Assembly (NCBI RefSeq): GCF_014493765.1 | Contig: NZ_JACTVJ010000006.1 | Span: 248,001 to 312,000, forward strand | Reading direction: 5' to 3' | Length of the DNA stretch: 64,000 nucleotides | Source: Streptomyces polyasparticus | Lineage (GTDB): Bacteria > Actinomycetota > Actinomycetes > Streptomycetales > Streptomycetaceae | Shown here: piece by piece, positions 1 to 9,164 of the stretch | How the letters are laid out: every line of letters starts with the position of its first letter | How positions within the stretch are numbered: the stretch's first letter is position 1 | Made by a program: the position numbers and the translations under genes | The notes under the pieces: model-generated | What the model was told of the DNA's origin: nothing | What the model saw: the letters and a program-made list of their open reading frames with translations, nothing else | The model's database searches: none

Positions 1-890
1 CCGTCGCCGTCACCAGCAAGTACAACAAGGGCGTGATGGGATCCGGCGCCTGGTACGGCGTGCCCAACTACGCCGAGTACACGCTGGTCTACTACAACAA
101 GGACCTCTTCGCCGAGCACGGAGTCGAGGTACCGACCTCGGTCGACGAGCTGGAGCAGGCACTCGCCACCTTCAAGGACGCGGGCCTCACCCCGTTCGCG
201 AACGGGGGCGCCGAGTACATAGCCCAGCAGTACGTGTACCAGCTGGCCCTCACCCAGGCCGATCAGTCCTGGGTCGAGTCCTTCCAGATGAAGGGCGAGA
301 CCGACTTCTCCGACGCCGCCTGGACCTACGCCGCGGAGACCTTCGCCGACTGGGTCGACAAGGGCTACATCGCGAAGAGCTCCAGCGGTGTGAAGGCAGA
401 GGACGCCGGCGTCTCCTTCATGCAAGGCAAGCACCCGATGTTCTTCTCCGGCAGCTGGTGGTTCGGCCGCTTCGCCACCGAGATCAAGAAGTTCGACTGG
501 GGCACCTTCATGTGGCCCGGCAGCAAGCTCACGCTCGGTTCCGGCGGCAACCTCTGGGTCGTGCCCGAGGGCGCCAAGAACAAGGAACTCGCGTACGAAT
601 TCATCGACATCACGATGCAGAAGCAGATCCAGAACACCCTCGGCAACGCCGGCGGTGTGCCGATCGCGGCCGACCCCGCAGCCATCACCGACGCACGCTC
701 CAAGACGCTCATCGAGCAGTTCGACAAGCTCGCGGGAGACGACGGCCTCGCGTTCTACCCCGACTGGCCGGCCAACGGCTTCTACGACAGCCTCACGTCC
801 GAGGTCCAGAAACTGATCACGCAGAGCGCCGGACCTGGGGACGTACTGAAGTCGCTCCAGGCCGAATACGACGAGAACGTGCTCAAGTAA
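1..890 (+). CDS. Sugar ABC importer solute-binding protein, 5' end missing
   Basis: This is the C-terminal 295 residues of an extracellular solute-binding protein of the family-1 carbohydrate type; its start and signal peptide lie left of the window, and the frame is open from base 3. Visible family features are the NYAEYTLVYYNKDLF segment, where these proteins resume the first lobe, and an aromatic-rich sugar cleft (WWFGRF, YPDWP). It delivers an oligosaccharide to the two permeases that follow. Its stop codon overlaps the next start (TAATG), so the genes are translationally coupled. Association with the GH31 alpha-xylosidase suggests an alpha-xyloside such as isoprimeverose or another xyloglucan fragment, but that substrate is inferred from context only. 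Confidence 0.9.
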   Translation, partial: VAVTSKYNKGVMGSGAWYGVPNYAEYTLVYYNKDLFAEHGVEVPTSVDELEQALATFKDAGLTPFANGGAEYIAQQYVYQLALTQADQSWVESFQMKGETDFSDAAWTYAAETFADWVDKGYIAKSSSGVKAEDAGVSFMQGKHPMFFSGSWWFGRFATEIKKFDWGTFMWPGSKLTLGSGGNLWVVPEGAKNKELAYEFIDITMQKQIQNTLGNAGGVPIAADPAAITDARSKTLIEQFDKLAGDDGLAFYPDWPANGFYDSLTSEVQKLITQSAGPGDVLKSLQAEYDENVLK

Positions 891-1864
891 TGACGACCGT
901 CGTCGCCAAGACGGCGCAGGGCGCCGGCGGGGGCCCGACGCCCTCCCGCCGGCGCCGGGCGGGCAACGGGCGCTCCGCCGTGGAGGGTTCGTACGCGCTG
1001 TACCTGCTCCCGGGCGCGCTGGCCTTCCTCGTCGTCATCGTCGTGCCGTTCGTCATGAACACCGGGATCAGCTTCACCGAGTGGTCCGGCGTCGGCACCC
1101 CCGAGTTCACGGGTCTGGACAACTACGAGAAGCTCGTCGGCGACGAGGACTTCTGGGAGTCGTTCCGGCACAGCCTCGCGATGGTCGTGGCGATGGCGCT
1201 GCTGCCCACCGCCATCGGACTCGTCCTCGCCTCAGCCCTCTTCGACGTCGTCGCCACACACGCCGGCAGCCGCTGGGCCTCCGCGCTGCGTGCCTGCTTC
1301 TATCTGCCGCAGGTGCTCCCGATCGCGGTCGCCGGCATCGTATGGAGCTGGATCCTCGCCCCGGAGAACGGCTCGCTCAACGACCTGCTCGGCGCGATCG
1401 GTCTCGACTCGTTGCAGCAGGACTGGCTCGGCGATCCGAACTGGGCGCTGTACAGCGTCATGGCCGTCATGGTCTGGGTGCAGATCGGCTTCCCGCTGGT
1501 CATTTTCATGTCCGGGCTGCAGCGCCTCGACCCGGCGTTGCACGAGGCGGCCGAGCTGGACGGCGCGGGCTGGTGGCGGCGGTTCTGGCACGTGACCCTG
1601 CCCCAACTGCGGCCGGAGATCGCCGTGGTGCTCCTTTGGTGCACGATCGCCGCGCTGAAGGTCTTCGGCATGGTGTACGTGCTCACCGGCGGCGGTCCCG
1701 GCGGCTCCACGAACGTTCCGTCCTACTTCGCGTACCAGAACTTCTTCGAGAACTTCCAGGCCGGCTACGGGGCCGCCATCTCCACCGTCCTCACCATCCT
1801 CATCATGGTGCTCGCCGTCGTGGCGCTGCGCCTGCAGACCAGGGCGGAGGACGAGACCCGATGA
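890..1864 (+). CDS. Carbohydrate ABC permease, MalF/UgpA type
   Basis: Inner-membrane subunit of a binding-protein-dependent sugar importer, 324 residues. A basic, disordered N-terminus of about 35 residues precedes the first membrane segment (ALYLLPGALAFLVVIVVPF). Five further hydrophobic segments follow, with the EAA loop motif EAAELDGAG near residue 220 that docks onto the ATPase. The start chosen is the ATG that overlaps the preceding stop; a longer open frame upstream is only a shadow of the binding-protein gene. It overlaps the next permease by four bases (ATGA). No ATPase gene is in the operon, as is usual for Streptomyces sugar importers served by MsiK. Confidence 0.92.
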   Translation: MTTVVAKTAQGAGGGPTPSRRRRAGNGRSAVEGSYALYLLPGALAFLVVIVVPFVMNTGISFTEWSGVGTPEFTGLDNYEKLVGDEDFWESFRHSLAMVVAMALLPTAIGLVLASALFDVVATHAGSRWASALRACFYLPQVLPIAVAGIVWSWILAPENGSLNDLLGAIGLDSLQQDWLGDPNWALYSVMAVMVWVQIGFPLVIFMSGLQRLDPALHEAAELDGAGWWRRFWHVTLPQLRPEIAVVLLWCTIAALKVFGMVYVLTGGGPGGSTNVPSYFAYQNFFENFQAGYGAAISTVLTILIMVLAVVALRLQTRAEDETR

Positions 1865-2682
1865 CCGCCGTCAAGAAGTACCCCGTGCTCGCGGCACTCG
1901 CGCTCGGCGCGGTGTTCATGGTCCTGCCGTTCGTGGTCGTGCTCATGAACGCGGTGAAGTCACCGGACGAGTACTCCTCCGACGGGCCGCTCAGCCTGCC
2001 GGACGGTCTCTACCTGGACGGTCTCACCGCGTTCTGGGAACGCGTCGACTTCGGCGAGAAGCTGTGGAACTCAGTGCTGATCGCCGGCTCGGTGGCGACG
2101 CTCGCCGTCGTGCTCTCCGTGTTCAGCGCGTATGCCATCGGCATCGGCCGGATCAAGGGGCGGCCCTGGGTGCTCGCCTTCTTCGTCCTGGCGAACATGC
2201 TGCCGCAGGAGGCCCTGGTCTACCCGGTCTACTACCTCTCCAAGGAGGCCGGCCTCTACGACACCAGGCTGAGCGTCATCATCGTCTTCACGGTGATCCA
2301 GTCGGCCTTCGGCACCTACCTGCTCTCCTCGGTGCTCTCCGGATTCCCGCGCGAGATCATCGAGGCCGCCGCGATCGACGGGGCGAGCAGGTGGCAGGTC
2401 CTGTGGCGGGTCGTGGTGCCGGTCAGCCGGCCCACCATCGGGGTCCTGATGGTCCTGTTCTTCATCTGGACCTGGAACGAGTTCCTGCTTCCCCTGGTCA
2501 TGCTCGTCTCCGACGACGTCCAGACCGTCTCCGTCGCCCTCGGTGTGCTCCAGGGCCAGCGCGACATGGACGCCACGATGACGAACGCCGCCGCGCTCCT
2601 CGGTGTGCTGCCCGCCATCGCCTTCTTCCTCGTCTTCCAGCGGACGCTGACCCGCGGCATCGCCGTGGGCGCTGTCAAATGA
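1861..2682 (+). CDS. Carbohydrate ABC permease, MalG/UgpE type
   Basis: Second membrane subunit of the same importer, 273 residues, starting at an ATG that overlaps the stop of the preceding permease. Six membrane segments are predicted, the first being YPVLAALALGAVFMVLPFVV. The EAA loop is at about residue 168 (EAAAIDGAS), and the typical MalG-like segment WTWNEFLLPLVM follows. The GH31 gene begins 17 bases after its stop, so uptake and intracellular hydrolysis are probably one transcript. The family assignment is secure; the transported sugar is inferred. Confidence 0.92.
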   Translation: MTAVKKYPVLAALALGAVFMVLPFVVVLMNAVKSPDEYSSDGPLSLPDGLYLDGLTAFWERVDFGEKLWNSVLIAGSVATLAVVLSVFSAYAIGIGRIKGRPWVLAFFVLANMLPQEALVYPVYYLSKEAGLYDTRLSVIIVFTVIQSAFGTYLLSSVLSGFPREIIEAAAIDGASRWQVLWRVVVPVSRPTIGVLMVLFFIWTWNEFLLPLVMLVSDDVQTVSVALGVLQGQRDMDATMTNAAALLGVLPAIAFFLVFQRTLTRGIAVGAVK

Positions 2683-2699
2683 CCCTGAAAGGCTGCTGA

Positions 2700-4961
2700 A
2701 TGAAGTTCACCGACGGCTACTGGATGCTGCGCGACGGCGTGCGTGCCGCCCACCCGGTCGAAGTCCTCGACGTGACCGACACCGACGCCGGCACGCTCGA
2801 GATCCACGCACCCACCCAGCCCATCCGGCACCGCGGCGACCTGCTGAAGGGCCCGGTCATGACGATCTCCTGCCATTCGCCCATGCCCGACGTGATCGGC
2901 GTGACCCTCACCCACTTCGACGGCGAGGTCGACCGCGGCCCGCACTTCGCCCTCGCCGAGGACGATGTGCACGCGCAAGTTTCGTACGACGAGGAGCACG
3001 CGCTGCTCGTCGCGGGCAGCCTCGCGCTGCGAGTGTCCCGCGGCGGTCCCTGGCAGCTCGACTTCCTCACCGCGGACGGGCTCAGGCCGCTCACGTCGTC
3101 CGGCCCCAAGGCCATGGGCATCATGCAGCTGGACAGCGGCGAGCACTATCTGCGCGAGCAGTTGAGCCTCACCGTCGGCACCCATGTGTACGGGCTCGGC
3201 GAGCGGTTCGGGCCGCTGGTCAAGAACGGGCAGGTGGTCGACATCTGGAACGCCGACGGCGGCACGGCCACCGAACAGGCGTACAAGAACGTGCCGTTCT
3301 ATCTGACCGACGCGGGTTACGGGGTGTTCGTCGACCATCCCGGACGGGTGTCCCTCGAGGTCGGTTCGGAAGCGGTCGCCCGCGTGCAGTTCAGCGTCGA
3401 GGGCCAGGACCTCACGTACTACGTCATCCACGGCCCGACGCCGAAGGAGATCCTGCGCAAGTACACCGCGCTCACCGGCCGGCCCGCACTGCCGCCCGCG
3501 TGGTCGTTCGGACTGTGGCTGTCGACCTCGTTCACCACCTCGTACGACGAGGACACGGTGACGTCCTTCATCGAGGGGATGGCGGAGCGTGAACTGCCGC
3601 TGTCCGTCTTCCACTTCGACTGCTTCTGGATGCGCGAGTTCAACTGGTGCGACTTCACCTGGGACCCGCGGGTCTTCCCCGACCCCGCGGGCATGCTCAC
3701 CCGGCTCAAGGAGAAGGGCCTGCGCATCTGCGTATGGATCAACCCGTACATCGCGCAGCGCTCGCCGCTCTTCGCCGAGGGCCGCGAAGGAGGCTATCTG
3801 CTGAAGAAGCCGGACGGCGGCGTATGGCAGTGGGATCTGTGGCAACCGGGCATGGCGCTGGTGGACTTCACCAACCCGCAGGCCCGGGCCTGGTACGCGG
3901 CCAAGCTGGAGGCGCTGCTGGAGATGGGCGTCGACTGCTTCAAGACCGACTTCGGCGAGCGGGTGCCCACGGACGTGGCGTACTTCGACGGCTCGGACCC
4001 GGAGCGGATGCACAACTACTACACGTACCTCTACAACCAGACGGTCTTCGACGTTCTGACCAAGCACCGCGGTGAGGGCGAGGCCGTGGTGTTCGCGCGC
4101 TCGGCGACGGCCGGCAGCCAGCAGTTCCCGGTGCACTGGGGCGGCGACTGCGAGTCGACGTACGAGGCGATGGCCGAGTCGCTGCGCGGCGGTCTTTCGC
4201 TCGGCATGTCGGGGTTCGGCTACTGGAGCCACGACATCGGCGGCTTCGAAGGCACGCCGTCGCCCGCGCTGTTCAAGCGGTGGATCGCGTTCGGGCTGCT
4301 CTCCTCGCACTCGCGGCTGCATGGTTCGTCCTCGTACCGGGTGCCGTGGCTGTTCGACGAGGAAGCAGTGGACGTGCTGCGGCTCTTCACCCGGCTGAAG
4401 CTGCGCCTCATGCCCTACCTCGACGCGGTCTCCCGCCAGGCCCACACCGAGGGGGTGCCGATGATGCGGGCGATGGCGCTGGAGTTCCCGGAGGACCCGG
4501 CGTGCACGCATCTGGAGCGCCAGTACATGCTCGGCCCGGACCTCCTCGTGGCGCCGGTGTTCTCGGACGCCGGTGATGTCTCGTACTACGTGCCCGAGGG
4601 CACCTGGACGCACCTCCTGACGGGCGAGGAGGTGCAGGGGCCGCGCTGGGTGAAGGAGCGCCATGGCTTCGACAGTGCGCCGGTCCTCGTCCGCCCGGGT
4701 GCGGTGCTGCCGGTCGGCGCCGTCGAGGACCGCCCGGACTACGACTACGCGGACGGCGTCACGCTGCGCGCGTACGGACTGCGCGGCGGCGACCGGGTCC
4801 GGCTGACGGTGGGCGGCGTGGACTTCACCGTGGTCTGCGAAGGCAGCACGGTACGGGCCTCGGCGAGCGACGCGAGCCGCCCGTGGACGCTGGAGGTCGT
4901 CGGCGGACCGGCCGTGCGCGCCGCGGCCGGCAGCGGAGTGGCGGTGGCGGACCTGAGCTGA
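2700..4961 (+). CDS. yicI: Alpha-xylosidase, glycoside hydrolase family 31
   Basis: Cytoplasmic retaining alpha-glycosidase of GH31, 753 residues, close in length to E. coli YicI. The nucleophile lies in KTDFGER at Asp417 and the acid/base in HWGGDCES at Asp483, each one residue from the E. coli YicI positions (416 and 482). An N-terminal beta-sandwich (about 1-240) precedes the barrel, with the FDCFWMREFNW segment typical of the alpha-xylosidase branch. There is no signal peptide, which fits hydrolysis of imported alpha-xylosides such as isoprimeverose. It follows the permease genes directly and precedes a LacI regulator. Alpha-glucosidase activity is a less likely alternative. Confidence 0.93.
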   Translation: MKFTDGYWMLRDGVRAAHPVEVLDVTDTDAGTLEIHAPTQPIRHRGDLLKGPVMTISCHSPMPDVIGVTLTHFDGEVDRGPHFALAEDDVHAQVSYDEEHALLVAGSLALRVSRGGPWQLDFLTADGLRPLTSSGPKAMGIMQLDSGEHYLREQLSLTVGTHVYGLGERFGPLVKNGQVVDIWNADGGTATEQAYKNVPFYLTDAGYGVFVDHPGRVSLEVGSEAVARVQFSVEGQDLTYYVIHGPTPKEILRKYTALTGRPALPPAWSFGLWLSTSFTTSYDEDTVTSFIEGMAERELPLSVFHFDCFWMREFNWCDFTWDPRVFPDPAGMLTRLKEKGLRICVWINPYIAQRSPLFAEGREGGYLLKKPDGGVWQWDLWQPGMALVDFTNPQARAWYAAKLEALLEMGVDCFKTDFGERVPTDVAYFDGSDPERMHNYYTYLYNQTVFDVLTKHRGEGEAVVFARSATAGSQQFPVHWGGDCESTYEAMAESLRGGLSLGMSGFGYWSHDIGGFEGTPSPALFKRWIAFGLLSSHSRLHGSSSYRVPWLFDEEAVDVLRLFTRLKLRLMPYLDAVSRQAHTEGVPMMRAMALEFPEDPACTHLERQYMLGPDLLVAPVFSDAGDVSYYVPEGTWTHLLTGEEVQGPRWVKERHGFDSAPVLVRPGAVLPVGAVEDRPDYDYADGVTLRAYGLRGGDRVRLTVGGVDFTVVCEGSTVRASASDASRPWTLEVVGGPAVRAAAGSGVAVADLS

Positions 4962-5011
4962 GCCGCGTCCGTGTCCGTGTCCGTCCGACGAGCCCACCGG
5001 CAGGGGAGTTG

Positions 5012-6025
5012 ATGGTCAAGATCACCGATGTGGCCCGGCACGCAGGGGTGTCACCGAGCACGGTTTCGTACGCCCTCAGCGGCAAGCGGCCGATCTCGGC
5101 GGAGACCCGGGAGCGCATCGAGGCCAGCATCCGCGCCCTCGGCTACCGGCCGCACGCGGGAGCCCGGGCGCTGGCCAGCAGCAAGTCCAATGTTGTCGCG
5201 CTGGTGGTGCCCTTCCGTATCGGTATGCATGTGCCGGTGGTCATGCAGTTCGCGGTGTCGGTGGTGACCGCGGCGCGGCGGCACGATCACGACGTGCTGC
5301 TGCTCACACAGGAGGAGGGCGAGGAGGGCCTGCGGCGCGTGGCGGACACTGCGCTGGTCGACGCGCTGATCGTGATGGACGTCCAACTGCACGATGCCCG
5401 GCTGCCGTTGCTCCGTACGCTCGACAGGCCGAGCGTCCTGATCGGGTTTCCCGCGGAATCGGCCGGGCTCACCTGCATCGACCTCGACTTCGAGGCGGCA
5501 GGCGCCGCTTGTGTGACTCACCTGGCCGAACTCGGCCACCGGTGCGTGGCGCTGGTCGGTTCGCCGCCCGAGGTGTATCTGCGTGAGACCGGATTCGCGC
5601 AGCGCGTGGCGCACGGCTTCACGGCTGCCGCGGACGAACGGGGGCTCACCTCGATGGTGCACCCGTGCGGGTCGACACAGACGGCGGCGCGGGAGATGGC
5701 GCGGCGGCTGCTGCGGGAACACCCCGAGCTGACCGGACTCGTGGTGCACAACGAACCCCTGGTGCAGCCGCTCATCGAGGCGTTCCAGGAGCTGGGCCTG
5801 CGCGTGCCCGACGACCTGTCCCTCGTGGCGATCTGCCCCGACGAGCAGGCGGAGCAGGCCCCGGTCCCGGTCACGTCCGTGGCGATCCCCTCGGCGGAGA
5901 TCGGCGCCGAGGCGGTGGAGCTCCTGAAGCGCAAGCTCGACGACCTGCCCGTGCCCGAGTCCACGCTGCTGCCGCCACGACTGACGCGGCGCGCGACGAC
6001 CTCGCCACGCAGCACGTACGGCTGA
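5012..6025 (+). CDS. LacI-family transcriptional regulator
   Basis: Sugar-responsive repressor, 337 residues. The N-terminal helix-turn-helix and hinge are clear (VARHAGVSPSTVSYAL, then GYRPHAGARALAS), followed by a periplasmic-binding-protein-like effector domain (about 60-330). The ATG at 5012 was chosen because AGGGGAG lies 3-9 bases upstream and LacI proteins begin immediately before this helix; the open frame extends further upstream without an RBS. It probably controls the upstream importer/yicI genes and the GH3 gene downstream, in front of which a perfect LacI-type inverted repeat lies at 6086-6103. The effector is unknown, presumably an imported xyloside or glucoside. Confidence 0.92.
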   Translation: MVKITDVARHAGVSPSTVSYALSGKRPISAETRERIEASIRALGYRPHAGARALASSKSNVVALVVPFRIGMHVPVVMQFAVSVVTAARRHDHDVLLLTQEEGEEGLRRVADTALVDALIVMDVQLHDARLPLLRTLDRPSVLIGFPAESAGLTCIDLDFEAAGAACVTHLAELGHRCVALVGSPPEVYLRETGFAQRVAHGFTAAADERGLTSMVHPCGSTQTAAREMARRLLREHPELTGLVVHNEPLVQPLIEAFQELGLRVPDDLSLVAICPDEQAEQAPVPVTSVAIPSAEIGAEAVELLKRKLDDLPVPESTLLPPRLTRRATTSPRSTYG

Positions 6026-6085
6026 CGGGCCCACCTCCCCGACGTACCTGCGGAATGACCCGAACCCTGACCGTACCCATCCCGT

Positions 6086-6103
6086 AGTCGAAGCGATTCG
6101 ACT
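6086..6103. promoter_or_regulatory. LacI-type operator upstream of the GH3 gene
   Basis: AGTCGAAGCGATTCGACT is an inverted repeat with 7-bp arms and a 4-bp centre (AGTCGAA-N4-TTCGACT), 21 bases before the GTG of the GH3 gene and 60 bases after the LacI stop. Its core resembles the sites at 24538-24553 and 30400-30415. Binding by the adjacent LacI protein is inferred. Confidence 0.65.
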
Positions 6104-6123
6104 GAATCGGAAGGATCTCGTAC

Positions 6124-9039
6124 GTGAGACGCAGAACCATGCTGACCGTTCCCCTGGCCGTCGCCCTGACCGGCGCCATAGCCCGGCCCGCGGCGGCCGC
6201 CGGAGCCGTGGCCGCATCCCCGCAGGCCCGTGTACTCGCGGGCCGGGTCGAGGAGTTGCTCGGCAAGCTCACCCTCGACGAGAAGATCTCCCTGCTGCAC
6301 CAGTGGCAGCCGGCGATCCCGCGCCTTGGCATGAAGGCGTTCCGCACCGGCACCGAGGCCCTGCACGGACTGGCCTGGCTGGGCCCGGCCACGGTCTTCC
6401 CGCAGGCCATCGGCCTCGCCTCCACCTGGAACCCGGAGCTCATCGAGCAGGTCGGCTCCGCCGTGGGCGACGAGGTGCGCGGCCTGCAGCACGAGCGGCC
6501 CAAGGGCTGGGGCCTCAACGTCTGGTCGCCGACCGTCCAACTCCTGCGCGATCCGCGCTGGGGTCGCAACGAGGAGGGCTATTCCGAGGATCCGTATCTG
6601 ACCGGCGTCATCTCGACGGCCTACGCCAAGGGCCTCAGCGGAGGAGACCCCGACCACCTCAAGACGGCTCCGCTGGTCAAGCACTACCTCGCGAACAACA
6701 ACGAGATCAGGCGGGACCAGACGTCCTCGGACGTGCGGCCCCGCCTTTACAAGGAGTACGAGGAGCCGGCGTACAAGGCGGCCATCGAGGCGGATGTCGC
6801 GTGCGGTGTGATGACCGCGTACAACCTCGTCAACGGCCGCCCCTGCACGGTCACCGACCTCAACAGCTCGGTGCGCACCTGGACCGACCGCGCCCTCCTG
6901 AACGTCACCGACGCCTGGGCGCCCAACAACCTGCCCGCCACCGGCTCGCAGAAATACTTCGACACCCTGGCCGAGGCCGACGCGGCCGTCCTCAAGGCGG
7001 GCATCGACAGCTTCACCACCGACGACGCGAATCCCGCCAACACGATCGCCGCGGTCAACGAGGCCCTGAAGAGCGGCCTGTTGGAGGAGTCGGACGTCGA
7101 CACCGCCGTCCGGCACATCCTGGACATCCGCTTCCGCCTCGGCGAGTTCGACGAGGACGGCGGCCCCCACGCACGCATCGACAAGTCCGTCATCAACAGC
7201 CCGGCGCACCGGCGCCTGGCCCGCCGCGCCGCGGCCGAGGCGATCGTGCTCCTGAAGAACGAAGGCGCCCTGCCCCTCGACGCCCGCAAGGTGCGCAAGG
7301 TGGCGGTCGTCGGTCCTCTGTCGGACACCCTGTACGCCGACTGGTACTCCGGTGAACTCCCTTACAAGGTGACGCCGTTGGCGGGCATCACCAAGCGGCT
7401 CGGCGCCGGAGCGAGTGTCACCACGAGCGAGGGCGTCGACCGGATCGCGCTGAAGAACGCCGCCACCGGGGCGTACATCACGGCGGGCACGGGCGCGACG
7501 GGGGCCGCGCTCAAGGAGAGCGCCACCGAGCCCGGCGAGACGCAGCACTTCGACGTCTTCGGCTGGGGTCAGGGCGTGGTCACCCTGCGGTCGGCCGCCA
7601 ACGGCAAGGTCGTCGGCATGCGCGATCCCGACGGCAGCGGATACCAGTTCTTCAACGACCAGGAGCAGCCGAACGGCTGGTTCGTGTCCCAGCTGTTCAA
7701 GCTGGAGGAGCAGAGCGACGGCAGCGTCCTGCTGAGGTACTCCGGTTACGAGAACTGGCTCGGCGACAACGTCTACCTGCGCGCCCGGGCAGCGGACGGC
7801 ACCCTCGTCCTCGGCTCCGCCGCTGAGGCGTCCCGCTACACGCGGGAGGTCGTACGGGACGGCGTCGAGGAGGCGGTGGGGGCCGCGCGGGACGCGGACA
7901 CCGCGATCGTCGTCGTCGGCTCCATGCCCTTCATCAACTCCCGCGAGACCGACGACCGCGAGGACATGGGCCTGGCGGCCGAGCAGTCGGCGCTGGTCAA
8001 GGCGGTCTTCGCCGCGAATCCCCGCACGGTGGTCGTGGTGGAGAACAGCTACCCCACCACTTTGAACTGGGAGCAGAAGAACGTCCCGGCCCTTCTCTGG
8101 ACGACCCACGCGGGCCAGGAGACCGGCACCGCACTCGCCGACGTCCTCTTCGGCGACGTCGACCCCGCGGGCCGGCTCACCCAGACCTGGTACCGCTCCG
8201 AGGACGACCTGCCCTCGATCCTCGAGTACGACAACATCAAGTTCGACCGCACGTACCAGTACTTCAAGGGTGAGGTCCTCTACCCCTTCGGACACGGCCT
8301 GTCGTACACCTCCTTCCGCTACGGCACACCGCGCGCGGTCCCCGGCGGCATCGAGGTCTCGGTCACCAACACCGGGCGCCGTACCGGCACCGAGGTCGTG
8401 CAGCTCTACACCCGGCAGCGCACCTCGCGCGTCAAGCAGCCCCTGAAGAAGCTGCAGGCGTTCCGCAAGGTCGTCCTGAAGCCGGGACAGACGCGGTCGG
8501 TGAAGCTGCCGCTGACGCGCCAGGACCTGGCGCACTGGGATGTCACACGCTCCCGGTGGGTGGTGGAGGACAGCACGTACGAGGCCATGGTCGGCTCGTC
8601 GTCCGGTGCCATCCGCGGCCGCACGACCCTGGACGCGCACGGCGAGACCGTCCCGCCACGCGACCTGTCGCGCACGACGCGGGCGGAGAACTTCGACGAC
8701 TACGAGGGCGTACGGCTGGTCGACGAGGCCAAGCCGCGCGGCACGGCGGTCGGCGCGGAAACCGCCGGAGCGTGGCTGCTCTTCGCCGACGCGGACCTGC
8801 GGGGCGGGGCGAAGCGCCTGGTCGCGCGGATCGCCAAGGAGAGTGCGGGCGAGGGGACGATCGAGGTCCGCCTGGGCGCGCCGGACGGACGGCCGGCGGG
8901 ACGGGCGACGGTGGCGAGCACCGGCTCCCGCTATGCGTACACCGAGGTGACGGCCGCGCTCGCGGGCGCTGCCCGGCGGCAGGACGTCTACCTGGTGCTC
9001 AGCGAGGGGCTGCGGCTGGCCACGTTCTCGCTGAGCTGA
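6124..9039 (+). CDS. Secreted GH3 beta-glycosidase with an inserted beta-trefoil-like domain
   Basis: Family 3 beta-glucosidase/beta-xylosidase of 971 residues, unusually long. An N-terminal Tat/Sec-like signal (RRRTMLTVPLAVALTGAIA) is followed by the GH3 barrel. The nucleophile is predicted as Asp263 in NVTDAWAPN (most relatives have SDW). The second GH3 domain is interrupted at about residues 440-575 by a trefoil/fascin-like module (TGAYITAG, GKVVGMRD and GDNVYLRA repeats), resumes with ADTAIVVVGS, and ends in a fibronectin-III-like domain (about 735-815). A further beta-sandwich of about 130 residues, perhaps carbohydrate-binding, closes the protein. GTG start with GGAAGGA eight bases upstream. 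It likely releases glucose or xylose outside the cell for the importer. Confidence 0.88.
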   Translation: MRRRTMLTVPLAVALTGAIARPAAAAGAVAASPQARVLAGRVEELLGKLTLDEKISLLHQWQPAIPRLGMKAFRTGTEALHGLAWLGPATVFPQAIGLASTWNPELIEQVGSAVGDEVRGLQHERPKGWGLNVWSPTVQLLRDPRWGRNEEGYSEDPYLTGVISTAYAKGLSGGDPDHLKTAPLVKHYLANNNEIRRDQTSSDVRPRLYKEYEEPAYKAAIEADVACGVMTAYNLVNGRPCTVTDLNSSVRTWTDRALLNVTDAWAPNNLPATGSQKYFDTLAEADAAVLKAGIDSFTTDDANPANTIAAVNEALKSGLLEESDVDTAVRHILDIRFRLGEFDEDGGPHARIDKSVINSPAHRRLARRAAAEAIVLLKNEGALPLDARKVRKVAVVGPLSDTLYADWYSGELPYKVTPLAGITKRLGAGASVTTSEGVDRIALKNAATGAYITAGTGATGAALKESATEPGETQHFDVFGWGQGVVTLRSAANGKVVGMRDPDGSGYQFFNDQEQPNGWFVSQLFKLEEQSDGSVLLRYSGYENWLGDNVYLRARAADGTLVLGSAAEASRYTREVVRDGVEEAVGAARDADTAIVVVGSMPFINSRETDDREDMGLAAEQSALVKAVFAANPRTVVVVENSYPTTLNWEQKNVPALLWTTHAGQETGTALADVLFGDVDPAGRLTQTWYRSEDDLPSILEYDNIKFDRTYQYFKGEVLYPFGHGLSYTSFRYGTPRAVPGGIEVSVTNTGRRTGTEVVQLYTRQRTSRVKQPLKKLQAFRKVVLKPGQTRSVKLPLTRQDLAHWDVTRSRWVVEDSTYEAMVGSSSGAIRGRTTLDAHGETVPPRDLSRTTRAENFDDYEGVRLVDEAKPRGTAVGAETAGAWLLFADADLRGGAKRLVARIAKESAGEGTIEVRLGAPDGRPAGRATVASTGSRYAYTEVTAALAGAARRQDVYLVLSEGLRLATFSLS

Positions 9040-9112
9040 GCTGAGGAAGCCCGCGCAACGTCCCGACGGCGAGCACCCGGCCGGTCGGGCGGGTCAGTGA
9101 ATGCGCTGCCCA

Positions 9113-9145
9113 GCCGTGCGGACGCCGCTGTCGCGTCCGCACGGC
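9113..9145. terminator. Bidirectional terminator hairpin
   Basis: GCCGTGCGGACGC pairs with GCGTCCGCACGGC, a 13-bp perfect stem with a 7-base loop, between the convergent GH3 (plus) and phoX (minus) genes. There is no U-tract, as is usual in streptomycetes. Confidence 0.7.
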
Positions 9146-9164
9146 CGGCGCGTTCCCGGGCTCG

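Noticed and set aside
2316-4997. Very long minus-strand open frame opposite yicI
   Set aside because: Arginine/histidine-rich product without motifs; it is the usual antisense shadow of a high-GC gene with strong third-position bias.
5518-6025. tRNA or rRNA genes anywhere in the window
   Set aside because: No cloverleaf-compatible segment with a TTCGA-type T-loop and matching acceptor stem was found; TTCGAA occurrences belong to operators or coding regions.
5518-8640. 1040-codon minus-strand open frame opposite lacI and the GH3 gene
   Set aside because: Spans two real genes and an operator, product has no domain pattern; a GC-frame shadow.
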